A stretch of DNA of 54,930 nt from Tritrichomonas foetus (lineage: Eukaryota; Parabasalia; Tritrichomonadida; Tritrichomonadidae), in the NCBI GenBank assembly GCA_001839685.1, contig MLAK01000852.1:1-54930 (forward strand), read 5' to 3'. Position 1 is the stretch's first letter, and the number at the start of each line of letters is the position of its first letter. Under the pieces are notes generated by a model, which did no database searches, was not told where the DNA came from, and was given only the letters and a program-made list of their open reading frames with translations. Shown here in pieces: positions 40,604-52,131 of this stretch. Position numbers and translations under genes: made by a program.

Positions 40604-43600
40604 TTGGAAGATAATCTTTTAAACTTGCGTGTTTATATTATAATTGGAAATAATCCAGCACAAATAGATAATAATGGAATTTTCTGCAACTATGAGCTTT
40701 TCTCAACAGCACAATTAATTCAAAAAATCATGCACGATGTTTTTAATGTCCAACAAAGCAACATTATTACATTTGCATATGGAAAAGATTCCGATTATCA
40801 AAATCTTTTAGAAAAGACACAAGGAAAAATAATCACTCAAATCACACAAAATGATGTCCTTTTTCTCATTCCATCTGATATATCATACCCATACTACAAA
40901 TATTTTGAAACTCCTGAAAATCTTATCAGTATTATTGAGATCGATGAGTCTGAAATCCAAAATTCTGATATTTTCCTTTTTCTTCTTGATCATGGAAGTG
41001 ATGGACATACAAACAACATGAGCTACATACAAATATATCAAGCAATATTGAACAGTCGTCCTAAATCATTACGAATTTTTAATGATTGTTGTTATGATGG
41101 TTCATTAATATCATCAACTCAACACTATTCCAATCTTTATCATATTCTCGCAAAAAAAGAACAGAATGAAGATCAATTAAATTGCATTAATGCAAGCTTC
41201 ATTTCATTATATATATCAATTGCCATTTCTATTGGGATTGATTTGTTTTTTGAAAAAATTGATTGGATCACCCAATATTTTACTTCAATACAAACTAACC
41301 AACTTAAATATATCGAACTATTCCTCATAAATATGAAAAAATTGATTAAATCAAAAACTCTTGAGTTACAAAATCCAAATATCCCAATTCTTGACTATAT
41401 CGACGAACATTTTCAACAAAATACAACAATAAATCGTTTAAAATCAGTCGTTCCTAAAATCTTAATTCAAACCTCAGGAGAATTGATAGCATGCGTAGCT
41501 GCAGTTTATAATATATCAAAACTATTTTCAAAAGAACTCAAAGTCACAATAATAAAATCCTTAATTAATCAAAATAATACTAATATTTTCCTAGAATTAT
41601 GTGGAGAAAATAAAAAAGCAGGAATATATTTACTTGAAAATATGAAAGTCAATTATAAAAGTATTTATCCACCTACTAAAGATCTTAGAATATTTTCATC
41701 TTCTAGTATTTGCAGTAGAGCATTTACATTTGCAAGTATACATATTAGCCCACATGTAAAAGTTATTTGTGGATCACCTGGTGCAAGTGAAATGATTCAT
41801 GAACTGTTTCTTCGAAATACGAATCAACCAATTAATTTCCACAGTCTAAAAAGAGAATTAACGACAACAAAAGATGGATTTAAGGAATATCCTGTTTTGC
41901 TTCCTGTAACAGATGGTAAACATAAAGTTGCATGGGCAAGATTATTTCCAAAACATTTCAGTGATTCTAAAAAGAGAAATGATCGTCTTTTGACCAAAGT
42001 TCAATCAAATGTAATGAAAAAAATCAGTGCAATGAGAGGAATCAAAAAACTTGTGGGCGATGAAATAGAAAGAATCAAAAAAACTTTAGAAGAAAATACT
42101 AATGAGACTTTGAACGAAGATAAAAATGTAAGTGAAAATGAAAATTTAAATGAAAATATAATTGACAATTCTTACATTCCAAAAGAATTTCAAAAATCAC
42201 AAAAACCCAATGAAAAAGAAACCTGGAAAGAGAAAACAGGAATTGCTCGTATATCAGAAAATGAAATCCGAGAGATATCATCTTTGTCATTAATTTCTAT
42301 TTTATCTTCCCAAATTCCTTTTGAAGAATCTCTAAAAATTATTCAAAATAATTTGTCAGAAGAACAAACAGTAATTACTTATATTGCAATATTATCAGGA
42401 AGAAATAGTTTTGAAGCAGGTTTGATCGCAGCAAATGCAATGATTGAACTCACAAATACTGCTAATACAATCCTTCATAAAAATCAAATCAAGCCAACAG
42501 CTGCTTCAAGGTCAATCATTATTAAACAATCAAATATAACATATTTGATGATCCTTTCTGGAATTGCAGCATTGATTAATTTCACTCCTAAAATCGATTT
42601 TACATATTTAATCGAGAAAATAAAGAATTGCCAAAATTCAATTATTTCTCAACTTTATACAATTTTTCATAAAAAACTAATTAATAAAGGTATTGATGAA
42701 ATACACCATCTCATGATGAATGAATTATCAAATGCTACCACTTCATTGAAAAATTTGGTGAATTGTTCAATCGTTATTATGAATGATTGCTTCAAAATTT
42801 TAACAAATTTATCACTTAATAAAGTTTCTGGGAAGGCATTAGATAACAATTCTGAAATTGAAATGATGATTCAACAGAAATCAGGATCATCTTATCTCGC
42901 TAAAGATTCTATATTATCTACTATTTTTAATCCAATATTTCCAAAATCAATTCTATCAATGGAAGTAATTGATTTACTATCAAATAAAATATTAGAAGTA
43001 ATAAATAAAAGTCAAAAAGAAATTATAAATCTCATCAATAAAAATAACAATCCAGAAATTTATGAAGTCATTGCATCAAATTTATGTGAATATTATTCAA
43101 GTCAAGAAATGGAGAAAAATATTTCCCGAATTGTTGCGTACAAACTCCGTGAAACATGTCTCGATTTTATATTTTTCCCACGAAATCCGAGGGATATTAA
43201 TCTTTTACTTTCCAAATTTCCTAACAATCAAGAAAAAGTGATTCCTCTGTTGATCGATGCTTTGACTGAGATCTCAGAAGCAATTTTTACCCCATTCAAA
43301 ATTGAAGGTGAATTTAAACTTGCTGAATCTACTAATGATAATTATCATAATAATGAGGACAAAAACATTGATGAAATTTTTAACAAATCAACTTCTTTAA
43401 GAGACAAAAACAGTAAACATCAATATTCTGAAATGAATGATGAAGATAAAAGTAGTTCTGAATCATTTGAAGAAGAATTAAATCTAATAGACACAAAAGA
43501 AGAAGAAAATGAAACTCAGACTGTAGCTTTAAACTTCAAGAAAAATCACCCACACATTGGTATAATTGCTTTAATAGAAATAATATCATCATATTATCTA

Positions 43601-44329
43601 AATGACAATCCTATCACTATTCCAATCATTAATATCATGAAAGAAGATCCTTAAGGAGCAAAACTTACAATTACAGAAAATGATATATTACAATTATCAG
43701 GCCTTGGAACTTTTGGAATTGAAAAACATGATGTGCGTAAGCGAGGACGATCCAGCAAAATAAAATCACAAGAACTCCAAGTTTACTCTAAGAAAAAAGT
43801 CGAAAAAATTAAATTTCAAATAGAAAATGAAGAATATTATTAAGATGAAAGATTATTTACAATTAATTTACCTGAAGATAAACCTGCACAAAAAACAGAC
43901 GAAGAAGATCAATCTAAAAAGAACCTTACAGAAGAAGAAATTCAAAAGTATCAAAATGAAATCCTTGGTAATTCCAGAAAAGGTTATGAAAAAGAAATTT
44001 GGTTGGTTTTTAAAAAGTTATTTACCGATCGGATTACCATTAACTTGGGACTTTCAATCAATTTAGATCATCCAACCGAAGTCAGTATATGTGGAAGCAA
44101 AAAATATGATGATGCTATTCAAAAAGTTTTTAAGATTCTTCCTTTAATACGTATTTATGAGTTCTGGACATTCAAAAAGTATATTGGTGAGTTTGCTCGT
44201 TTACATGATGAGAAGAAAGTTCTCAAGTATATGATTCAAAGTTTTAAAGATGCTGATTGTATTGTAACACCAAGATATTTCAAAGATCGAAAAAGGTATT
44301 CTGATAGAAAGAGATATTCTAATAAATAA
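40604..44329 (+). pseudogene. Clan CD (C13-like) cysteine peptidase gene with start loss and two in-frame stops
   Basis: A single frame runs 1242 codons but is broken. The codon at the expected start is TTG (40604-40606) behind an in-frame TGA at 40589, and the next ATG is at residue 43. TAA codons interrupt at 43652-43654 and 43841-43843, and the frame ends at TAA 44327-44329. Coding character continues unchanged across both stops with no frameshift. The N-terminal 200 residues look like a legumain/GPI8-type fold: VYIIIGNN opening, catalytic His in LFLLDHGSDG and Cys in IFNDCCYDGS. The central part is helical with repeated SxLxILSG-type segments resembling HEAT-like repeats. A conserved-looking C-terminal domain ends in a basic RKRYSDRKRYSNK tail. 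Readthrough or sequencing error cannot be excluded, but three defects favour a recent pseudogene. Confidence 0.75.
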
Positions 44330-44638
44330 CATATTTCGTATTAATAAATGATTCCAATAAAATAACTTCGTATCTATTGTAAAATATATCGAACACTTCT
44401 GCATTACTACCAAAGAACTCTGAAAACCAAAAAACTTTGGTTGTCAGAAATCAACATAAAAAGTTGTATTTATTATCATCCTAAATTACAAAAGTCCTCT
44501 TCATCACCCAAATAGAAAACTTTCCAGCATCACACTATAATTATCAACCATGAATAAATAAATCACAAGAAATACGAATAGAATTAGCTAAATACTTTTT
44601 TAATCAAACATTATATATGAAATTAATCAAAAATTAAA
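44330..44638. other. Convergent intergenic region
   Basis: AT-rich 3' flank of the broken peptidase gene and the large coiled-coil gene. Nothing recognised. Confidence 0.5.
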
Positions 44639-47600
44639 TTAATCAAATACATTTTTAATTGCTGCAGCGTATTTGAGTAATTTTTCTTCACTCTTGAGGT
44701 ACTTCTCTTTCAGTTGAATAAGTTCAGCTTTCGAATATTTTCCATCCATGATTGATTTTTCAATTTCTGTTTGTCTTTTCACATTCTCCATCTTTTCTTT
44801 CACATCATTAGCTTTCTTTTCAATCTCATCAATTTTTAGATCAAGCTGAGTAATTTCATGTTTTCGATTTTGCATTGTTGGTGAAGATTGTATAGTTTCA
44901 TTGAATGGTACAGTCAAAAGGTTTAATTTCTCTCGATATTCACTATTTTGGAGTTCTTCATATCTAACAGTATTTAAGGTTGCTTCAATTTTTTCAATTT
45001 CAAGATCAACTTCTTTGGCATCTTTTTCAATCAGTTTTTGGCGCTTTACACTGGCATGTTCATCGAGGATCTTTCGTGCTTCAGTGCTGGATTGGTTCAA
45101 TGCTTCGAAGTGTTTCTTAGTTGCTTCAAATTGTTCACTCTCAACAATTAATTTGGCTTGTAAACTATTTAATTCAATCATTTCTTCAACTTTTGTTTGA
45201 GATTTTCCATCATCATCAATAATCGACTTCATTGTTCGAATTGGTTCATTCAAATATTCATTTACTGCACTTAATTCTTCATTTCTGTTTTTAGTTGATT
45301 CAATAAAAGGTTCTAAACTCTTTACTTGTTCTTCAATGAATGGTAATTGTGCAATTTTTTCTTTATCCAAATAGTTTGCATCAATGAAAGTATCAATCAT
45401 TAAAGAAACAGTAACTTGGTCTTTAAATGACATTCCTTCTTGACCAGTTTCTCCACTATTGTTATTAGCAGAGGTTTGAATGTTGCGAGATGCTTCAGTG
45501 AGTGTGTCTTCAAGATTTTGGGGAGTATCAAACTGAACAGTATCAAATAGCATAAATGATTTTGGATTTGTTATTGAATCACCTAAATTTAATTTATTTA
45601 TTCGTTCTGTTATAATTGGAATAAGTAAACTAACTTCATTAAATTTCTGAAGTACAGTGAGAATGTCTTGCATTTCACAGAATGGGAAAATTACAAATTC
45701 GGGGTTAGGCATGTATCTTTTGACTTGTTTTTCAACAAATAAGAAAGAAAGCTTCATTCGAATTAAATAACGTGGATCATGGGTAACATTATAAGCTTGC
45801 GTGTATTTGGAAAGTGCACGTATGTCAGGATGATCTATTGATCCATGGAGTACGCTAGGAATCGACTGTGAAATTTGTTTACAACGTGACCATTGCGGAA
45901 TTAAATCAATTGGTTGGAAATTCTCAATGAAATATTTCCAACATTCTCTTAATTCTTCAAAAGAAGCTTGCGTTGAATCAATGTAACCAAATCGATCAGG
46001 TATCCTTTCAACTGCATTCATAACTGGTCTGAATATCTTGAAAAGTTGGCGGAATTGTGGTGTTGCCAAATTCATCAAAGTGTCCATGCGTGATTCAAGC
46101 GCTAGAAGCAAAATTCTTACACGTAAAACCCATGATCCGTCTAAAAGGCTTTTGTCATTTGATTTTGGCGTAAACACATCAAGGCAATCAAAAGTTGAAG
46201 AAACATCACTGAGTGATTGAATTGTTCGACATGCTGTTATTGAATTATAAACAGTAGATTTATCAATATCAAATGAAGCTTTGGAAATTTCACTCAAGAA
46301 TGTTTGAAGTGCCATGATACATTTATGTGCAATTGTATCATCATAGCTAGTTGAAACTAACACGAAAAGTGCTTTACGTGCAGCTTCAACAGATTCAAAA
46401 AGACTGGATGAAAGAAATGTTGATAATGATGAAACATTTGTTGGTAAATTCCCAAAAAATTCATCAAAGCTGAAGAAATCTGCATCAATCATTTCAACGA
46501 TTGCTTTAATGTTAATTAAAGAACAAGCACGACGTAATAATTTCATTGAAGATTCAAATACAAAAGTATCACATCCAAGATCACTATTCATTATATTTTC
46601 GATTTGATGTCTCATAATTTCAGTATTATCATTTGCAAGTGTTGGATTTTCCATGAAATCACTGATTAAGCATCTCAATGATTCCAAATCAGGTCCATAT
46701 GGGATCAAATTCGAGGAAAATATTTGGAAATAACGACTGCATAAAAAGCATAGGTAAGATTTTCGACACAGTCTTCTAAATGACGAACATGGATGAACAC
46801 CATCACTTGCAAGTGACATTGCATCAAGTAATGGATTAAGTTGGTGATAAAGTCGAACAAGTTCAGGATACCATGAGAAATCAGTCCCAGTGATAGATTC
46901 TCTTAACATTTGAAGTCCTTTGTTTACTTCGGCAATTAGTGGTGCATTTGGATGTGGAGGAGGAGTTTCTCTTTGAAAACCTCGAGAACGTGGAATTGGT
47001 GAAAATTCCGATAAAGATTTAATGACCATTTCAAGGTGTTGCTCAATAAGAACAGTCATTTTTTCTCTGAATTGTTCAAATCTTTTAATATTCGATGTGA
47101 AAAATTTACTTAATCCGGGAATTGTAATATCAACATGCTGATGAAGCATTGGACCAAAAGATTCGTGGATTTCTTGAGAAAATGATTTCTCTAATCTCCA
47201 CATATCACAATATTTTGTTATGAGATTAGTAAAATGATCAAATATTAATTTAGGTGATAAATAATTAACTGGAAATTCTCTTTTCTTTGAATAGCATGAT
47301 GATTTTAGAATAGACTGTGAAAACGGTATCCACATATTTACTTCATCTGAGGAAAATTGGAATTTAACGGCTTCTTCAGGTTCCATTGTTGTGTCTGGGG
47401 TATTACAACTTTCTTGTTGCTGCTGATCACCTTTTGTTGATTCAACATCAGTTGAACTGCTTTCAGCTGCTAAAAGATCATCAGGATTAATTTGAATTCT
47501 TTCAATATATGTTAAAAGTTGCTTTAATCGAGTCTTTGTTGAGAAAACGTATCTTAACTTCTTAAAAAGACCAATAACCTCAGTTAACTGATCAAATGGA

Positions 47601-49789
47601 ATCTGTTTTTTCATTTCCGGGTTATTCTCTAAGAATGCAGAAAATAATTGATATAAAACAGACATTCTAATTTGCATTTCCCGAAGATTTGTTGGTTTTG
47701 GTAACGTTCGAGATAAATTTCCAAGCCATGATGATAATTGGGCAAGAAGTTTCGTTAATAAAGGTTCAACCGAAACTCTTTTGAGTTGTGTTGAGCAAGT
47801 ATAAATAGTTTTTGTATATTGTGTAAATTTCGAGACAATTGAAGTACATGACCAACTTTCAAATACATTCATTGCATCTTGGTGTAATGATGCAATATGT
47901 TCAAGAAGTGTTTCATTATCAATTTCAAAGAGATTTATTGAACTAAAGTAATCTCGATATTGGACAAACACATCATTGTATTCTGATAATTCATCACACA
48001 TTGTCGCTAAGAAACAAAGTTGAGCAGAAACATTAATTGATGCAGCACCAACTCTTTCAAGCTTGCAGAAAAAGACATATGCATCATAGACGGATGACAT
48101 TGCTTTAAGTACAGTGTCAATATTATCGTCAGCTGTTAGGGGGAATCCTTGTTCAAAAAGAAAGATCGACATAAGTCTTAAATTCATTATAGTTAAGGGT
48201 GTTACATGCATTGACAAGAGAGAATTCTCAAGATTTCGTTGTAATTCTGCAAAACAACTCAAAATTGTCACCCCACTTTTAGAAACAGGAAATTCATTGT
48301 ACGCTGAAATAGAAAATCTGAAAATATCACTTTCAAGAATCTCTGTTGTCTTTTGAATAGTTTCAAAAGCAGATTTGAACGAAATTGGATGAATTTCTTT
48401 CATTTGAAGGCAAGGATTCCTGAAACATAAGCCTTTATTATTAAGTTCTTCAAGATCAGTTCCTACAATATTTAAAGCACGCATTATTGTGAAATAGTGC
48501 ATTTTATGATGTGATGGATAAGTTACACGTGTAAAACGTGATTCAACAGGCTTTATATGGAATTTTGATAGGTCCAAAGCAATTCGATGTGGTTCAATTG
48601 CAGAATTTATTTTTTCTACAGTTTCTGCAGCTTTTATTATATTTTTTCCCATTATTATATACTCTTCGAATTTGAGGATCATCATTTTTGACTTTTCAGC
48701 TGTCCACCCAGATGGCTTCTTCCTTGCTTTGGACATACTATCAACAGACTTCTCAAAGTTTTCTATCGCAGTTTCAAAATCGGAAATTTCTTCTTTCGTG
48801 TAAATCGATTTGGGCAACTGGCATAGATTTTGAATTGCTGCTGTGAGGTCACGGAAAAGACGATAAGATTTCATGAATAATTTAGATTTAAGGTCATTTG
48901 GTGGATGAATTGTCAAAATCACAGCTAGTATTCCTTGAATTGAAGTTGCTGGAGAATAAAATATAAAATCATGATGTAAAGCATGCTTAAGCTTTGGTAA
49001 AAATTCTTCAACTTGTTCAGGATTCTTTTTAAGTTGTTCAAGAAGTTCATCAACGTTTGTTGATTCGGAAATAGTTGGCTCGATTGGAATAATTGATGGT
49101 TTTGATGGCTCAATCAAAGTTTGATGTGAACGCAGAGGCAATTGAATGCCTGGATTTCTCAATTGCGCTCTTCTTAAAGAATTTTGTAATGATTGAGCAG
49201 TAAAAATGAAAGTGTGGGCAGCGGTTAGGTGTTTCAAAAGGGAATCCACATCATTAATTTGTGGTATCAAAAGTGGGAATTGGGGAAGTAAATCTTTCCA
49301 CGCGCCATATCCTAATTTTGATAAATCGTTCGTCACTGCGGCGAGCATTTGCTGTATGTTGATAAAAACCGTTGGCGAGACTTTGTGATATGAAATCATT
49401 AAAGCGCGAGACATTATTTGCTTAAGTTGGGTAACGATTTTTCCTCTGGATGAAGTTACGTTGCTTGCCATTTCGGAGAGCTTAACTGATTGCGAATAGA
49501 TCGAAGAAAGCTGTGTTTGAAGGCTGACAATTGCAGATTGAATGAAATTTTGTTGAGATAATTCAACAATTTCGGGAATAAACTGAGTAACTTTTTCAAC
49601 AAAGATGCGATTGTGTGTAATAGCGAATTTATTTTGCTCGTCGATTGATTTAATCTTATCTAAAATTTTATTAAATTGATCAGAAACAGCATGTGAAAAA
49701 GTGGGAGGAGTTAATGCATCTGCTTGAACTTTCCGTAATTTTGATATTTTTGCGTGGATTTTGTGTAGTTCAATGTTATCACTCGCCAT
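44639..49789 (-). CDS. Very large helical protein with C-terminal coiled coil, function unknown
   Basis: This 1716-residue protein has no signal peptide or membrane span. The first about 1450 residues are predicted by composition to be packed helices, with many short Leu/Ile/Phe-rich amphipathic segments and conserved-looking Trp/Cys-containing stretches (LLTKLLAQLSSWLGNL, LCRKSYLCFLCSRYFQIF). Low-complexity Ser/Thr/Gln sequence lies near residues 780-805. The last about 200 residues are a Glu/Lys-rich coiled coil. It could be a cytoskeletal or tethering scaffold, but that is only an inference from shape. No family is recognised. The frame is intact over more than 5 kb, which argues for selection. 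Confidence 0.75.
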   Translation of the reverse strand: MASDNIELHKIHAKISKLRKVQADALTPPTFSHAVSDQFNKILDKIKSIDEQNKFAITHNRIFVEKVTQFIPEIVELSQQNFIQSAIVSLQTQLSSIYSQSVKLSEMASNVTSSRGKIVTQLKQIMSRALMISYHKVSPTVFINIQQMLAAVTNDLSKLGYGAWKDLLPQFPLLIPQINDVDSLLKHLTAAHTFIFTAQSLQNSLRRAQLRNPGIQLPLRSHQTLIEPSKPSIIPIEPTISESTNVDELLEQLKKNPEQVEEFLPKLKHALHHDFIFYSPATSIQGILAVILTIHPPNDLKSKLFMKSYRLFRDLTAAIQNLCQLPKSIYTKEEISDFETAIENFEKSVDSMSKARKKPSGWTAEKSKMMILKFEEYIIMGKNIIKAAETVEKINSAIEPHRIALDLSKFHIKPVESRFTRVTYPSHHKMHYFTIMRALNIVGTDLEELNNKGLCFRNPCLQMKEIHPISFKSAFETIQKTTEILESDIFRFSISAYNEFPVSKSGVTILSCFAELQRNLENSLLSMHVTPLTIMNLRLMSIFLFEQGFPLTADDNIDTVLKAMSSVYDAYVFFCKLERVGAASINVSAQLCFLATMCDELSEYNDVFVQYRDYFSSINLFEIDNETLLEHIASLHQDAMNVFESWSCTSIVSKFTQYTKTIYTCSTQLKRVSVEPLLTKLLAQLSSWLGNLSRTLPKPTNLREMQIRMSVLYQLFSAFLENNPEMKKQIPFDQLTEVIGLFKKLRYVFSTKTRLKQLLTYIERIQINPDDLLAAESSSTDVESTKGDQQQQESCNTPDTTMEPEEAVKFQFSSDEVNMWIPFSQSILKSSCYSKKREFPVNYLSPKLIFDHFTNLITKYCDMWRLEKSFSQEIHESFGPMLHQHVDITIPGLSKFFTSNIKRFEQFREKMTVLIEQHLEMVIKSLSEFSPIPRSRGFQRETPPPHPNAPLIAEVNKGLQMLRESITGTDFSWYPELVRLYHQLNPLLDAMSLASDGVHPCSSFRRLCRKSYLCFLCSRYFQIFSSNLIPYGPDLESLRCLISDFMENPTLANDNTEIMRHQIENIMNSDLGCDTFVFESSMKLLRRACSLINIKAIVEMIDADFFSFDEFFGNLPTNVSSLSTFLSSSLFESVEAARKALFVLVSTSYDDTIAHKCIMALQTFLSEISKASFDIDKSTVYNSITACRTIQSLSDVSSTFDCLDVFTPKSNDKSLLDGSWVLRVRILLLALESRMDTLMNLATPQFRQLFKIFRPVMNAVERIPDRFGYIDSTQASFEELRECWKYFIENFQPIDLIPQWSRCKQISQSIPSVLHGSIDHPDIRALSKYTQAYNVTHDPRYLIRMKLSFLFVEKQVKRYMPNPEFVIFPFCEMQDILTVLQKFNEVSLLIPIITERINKLNLGDSITNPKSFMLFDTVQFDTPQNLEDTLTEASRNIQTSANNNSGETGQEGMSFKDQVTVSLMIDTFIDANYLDKEKIAQLPFIEEQVKSLEPFIESTKNRNEELSAVNEYLNEPIRTMKSIIDDDGKSQTKVEEMIELNSLQAKLIVESEQFEATKKHFEALNQSSTEARKILDEHASVKRQKLIEKDAKEVDLEIEKIEATLNTVRYEELQNSEYREKLNLLTVPFNETIQSSPTMQNRKHEITQLDLKIDEIEKKANDVKEKMENVKRQTEIEKSIMDGKYSKAELIQLKEKYLKSEEKLLKYAAAIKNVFD

Positions 49790-50068
49790 TTTTGATTCTT
49801 CAAATTTGAATAAAATAGCTCACAAATTATGGGCCATTTATCATTACAAACTCGCAATGAACTTTTTCTAAATAGTTAACGAGAAAATTATTATTAAATT
49901 ATAATAATTAGATTAAATTATCATCGTTAGATAATATCATCATCATTTATGGAGGTCAATAGTTCATAATATAAAAAATGGTGAAAAGAGTCAATATCTG
50001 AGTAAGTTTATGAAAAAAGAAAAAATTATATTTAATTGGTAAAGGATTGAAATATTTACTAAATAATT

Positions 50069-51254
50069 TCAATATGGTCTTGTTCCATGCTCAATCAAAA
50101 TCTGGCTAATATCCTGGAATTCACCTTTAATTGCAAGTCTAAGAGGAGCCCAATAAACCACAAAATAAAAAACACCATTTATATCTCTGATATTTGGATC
50201 AGCTCCCTTCATCAGAAGTTCTTCTACAGCATCACGATGTCCAAGTTCAGCAGCAAGATGTAAGGCTGTTCTTCCAATTGCATTTTTCGAATTTAAGTTT
50301 GCATTTAATGAGTGTAACATTTTTATACAGTCGACGGAATTCTTCGTAGCTGCATAATGAATTGGTGTATTACCATCCACATCTTTTGCATCAACAGAAC
50401 AACCAGCATTTACAAGTGTGGTAATAATTTGTGGTTTATCTTCTTTCACTGCATAGTGAAGTGGTGACAATTCATTATTGTCAGTAATTCCAACCTTTCC
50501 ATAGAGAGACAAAAGCACAGAAACACACCAATTTGAACCAGAAGCAGCAGCCAAGTGAAGCGGAGTTTCACCATGGACCGCACGAACTGATGCATCAAGG
50601 GCTGCATCCATCATGCAATGGACGAGTTCAAGTGGGTCTGGCTTTTGTGTTTCATCTTGAGTTTCGTCATCTTCATTTGATTTGACTTCACCGCTTCCAT
50701 CATCGTCCAGTGGATTTGGAACACCAAATGGAATAAGAAGTTGAATAAATTGTTCAAGGGGAGAGTAAGCAGCATTATGAAGATTATCGTTAAGTCAATA
50801 AAAGAAAAACCCAATAAATTATCTATCAAAACTTTATAAATAAAATTAATGAACCCATTTTTCTTGGTTTTGTTCTAATCTTTTATGGAAAAATCGAAGA
50901 ATTAACAATGGTTGGTTATATTCTGCAGCATAATGAAGAAATGTTCTATTAAAAATTAAAAAACGCCTCATAAATGAGAAAAACAAACGAAAATCGCGAC
51001 ATGTTAAATCAGCACCTCCATCTATAAGAATATCTACAGCAGCTTTATTACCTAATTGAATTGCGAGAAAAATAGCTGGCATAAAAGCAATAAAAGAACT
51101 CCAAATGGATGAAAAATTAAAAAAACATCATCAATGAAAAATTGGAACTTTCGATAAGCGTTGGAAAAAAACGATATTTACATCTCCTCCATCATCTTTG
51201 TATTTTTTAAGACCTCCATTGTCTCCATTAACGATAAATTTGGTAAAATCCATT
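50069..51254 (-). CDS. Ankyrin-repeat protein gene with interrupted frame (short introns or decay)
   Basis: Ankyrin repeats run through the whole span but not in one frame. The first ATG is at 51254, with an opening ankyrin half-repeat ending KDDGGDVN. After a disturbed stretch comes a repeat with AIFLAIQLGNKAAVDILI (51082 leftwards). Then LTCRDF is separated from TFLHYAAEYNQ by extra AT-rich codons. After another break, NDNLHNAAYS starts an uninterrupted run to 50069 with four canonical repeats (ETPLHLAAASGS, LSPLHYAVKED, NTPIHYAATKN, RTALHLAAELGH). A last repeat has a seven-residue hydrophobic insert (VFYFVVY). One interruption fits a 39-base GT-AG intron exactly; the others do not resolve, so decay is also possible. 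An acidic linker (DDDGSGEVKSNEDDE) precedes the intact block. Role: protein binding, partner unknown. Confidence 0.6.
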
Positions 51255-51609
51255 TTTTAAATCCAAACTCCAAAAAACGTATCTAAACACGAATTATAAA
51301 CGTCTTCACCATTTCAAAATTTCTATATACTTTTTTCCGTATTTATATGGTCTTTGCATTGACTTGAATTCTGTAATATCTTCAATGGACATATAAGCAC
51401 GGAAAAAGTAGATATTCGAGAATTTCAGAGTGAATTTCAAAGGAATAAACGTCCTCTTTATGCCTGAGGTATTACCAATGTCAAGTAATATTTCGATTCA
51501 AAGAAATAAAAAAATGTCAATTTCCTATTAAAAAGTGGAGATTTTTAAAGCAAGTTCACATTTCACATAATTCAATCAGATTTAATTACAGAGGTTGTTT
51601 TTCGATAAC
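51255..51609. other. Divergent intergenic region
   Basis: It lies between the ankyrin gene and the OB-fold gene, which read away from each other. AT-rich, no repeat or extra gene seen. Confidence 0.5.
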
Positions 51610-52131
51610 ATGCAAAAATATCATATCAAAAAGTGTACTAAAGTTCGAGTAATGACTATATGTAGCTGCGGATCAAAAATCAAAAACGGAACGTGCGAAT
51701 CTAAATGTCATTTAAATTTCCTCAATTATCGCTGGAAGGTATGCTTTGAGTTATTTCAGGGAGAATGCAAAGACGATTGTCAATATTATTCAATGGTTCA
51801 ATTCGACAGTATAGTTACATCAGGCCGAATTCTTGATTCGATTATGGGAATGACTGCAGAAGATTTTGTTTTTCTCGCAAGAAATCACGACGATATAATT
51901 GTTCAAGCAGAAAAGTTCTTTTATAGAATGCCGCTATTTTTGGATATTCGATATAATCGAGTATTAAATATTTCTTTGCCTGAGGGATGTCAGCTCAACT
52001 TTTTGAATTGGCTTGGTCTACAAAATGGATATGATACATCTGAGATCATTTCTGAACTACTCTCAAGATATGATTTCGAAGACGAAATTATTGAATCTCA
52101 ATCGGGCTTAAATTCGATCGAAGTGTATTGA
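51610..52131 (+). CDS. Small zinc-binding OB-fold protein resembling the RPA large-subunit C-terminus
   Basis: I use the ATG at 51610, giving 173 residues; the frame upstream lacks ATG. Near the N-terminus four cysteines in CSCGSKIKNGTCESKC look like a zinc ribbon inserted in an OB fold, as in the C-terminal domain of replication protein A subunit 1. The following YRWKVCFELFQG and the later RILDSIMGMTAEDF fit that domain's strand and its closing AxxLLGxSAxEL helix. RPA-type domains bind single-stranded DNA or bridge subunits. The protein is far smaller than RPA1 and has no further OB domain, so it may be a paralogue in meiosis, telomere or repair, or a split gene. The assignment is tentative. 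Confidence 0.45.
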   Translation: MQKYHIKKCTKVRVMTICSCGSKIKNGTCESKCHLNFLNYRWKVCFELFQGECKDDCQYYSMVQFDSIVTSGRILDSIMGMTAEDFVFLARNHDDIIVQAEKFFYRMPLFLDIRYNRVLNISLPEGCQLNFLNWLGLQNGYDTSEIISELLSRYDFEDEIIESQSGLNSIEVY

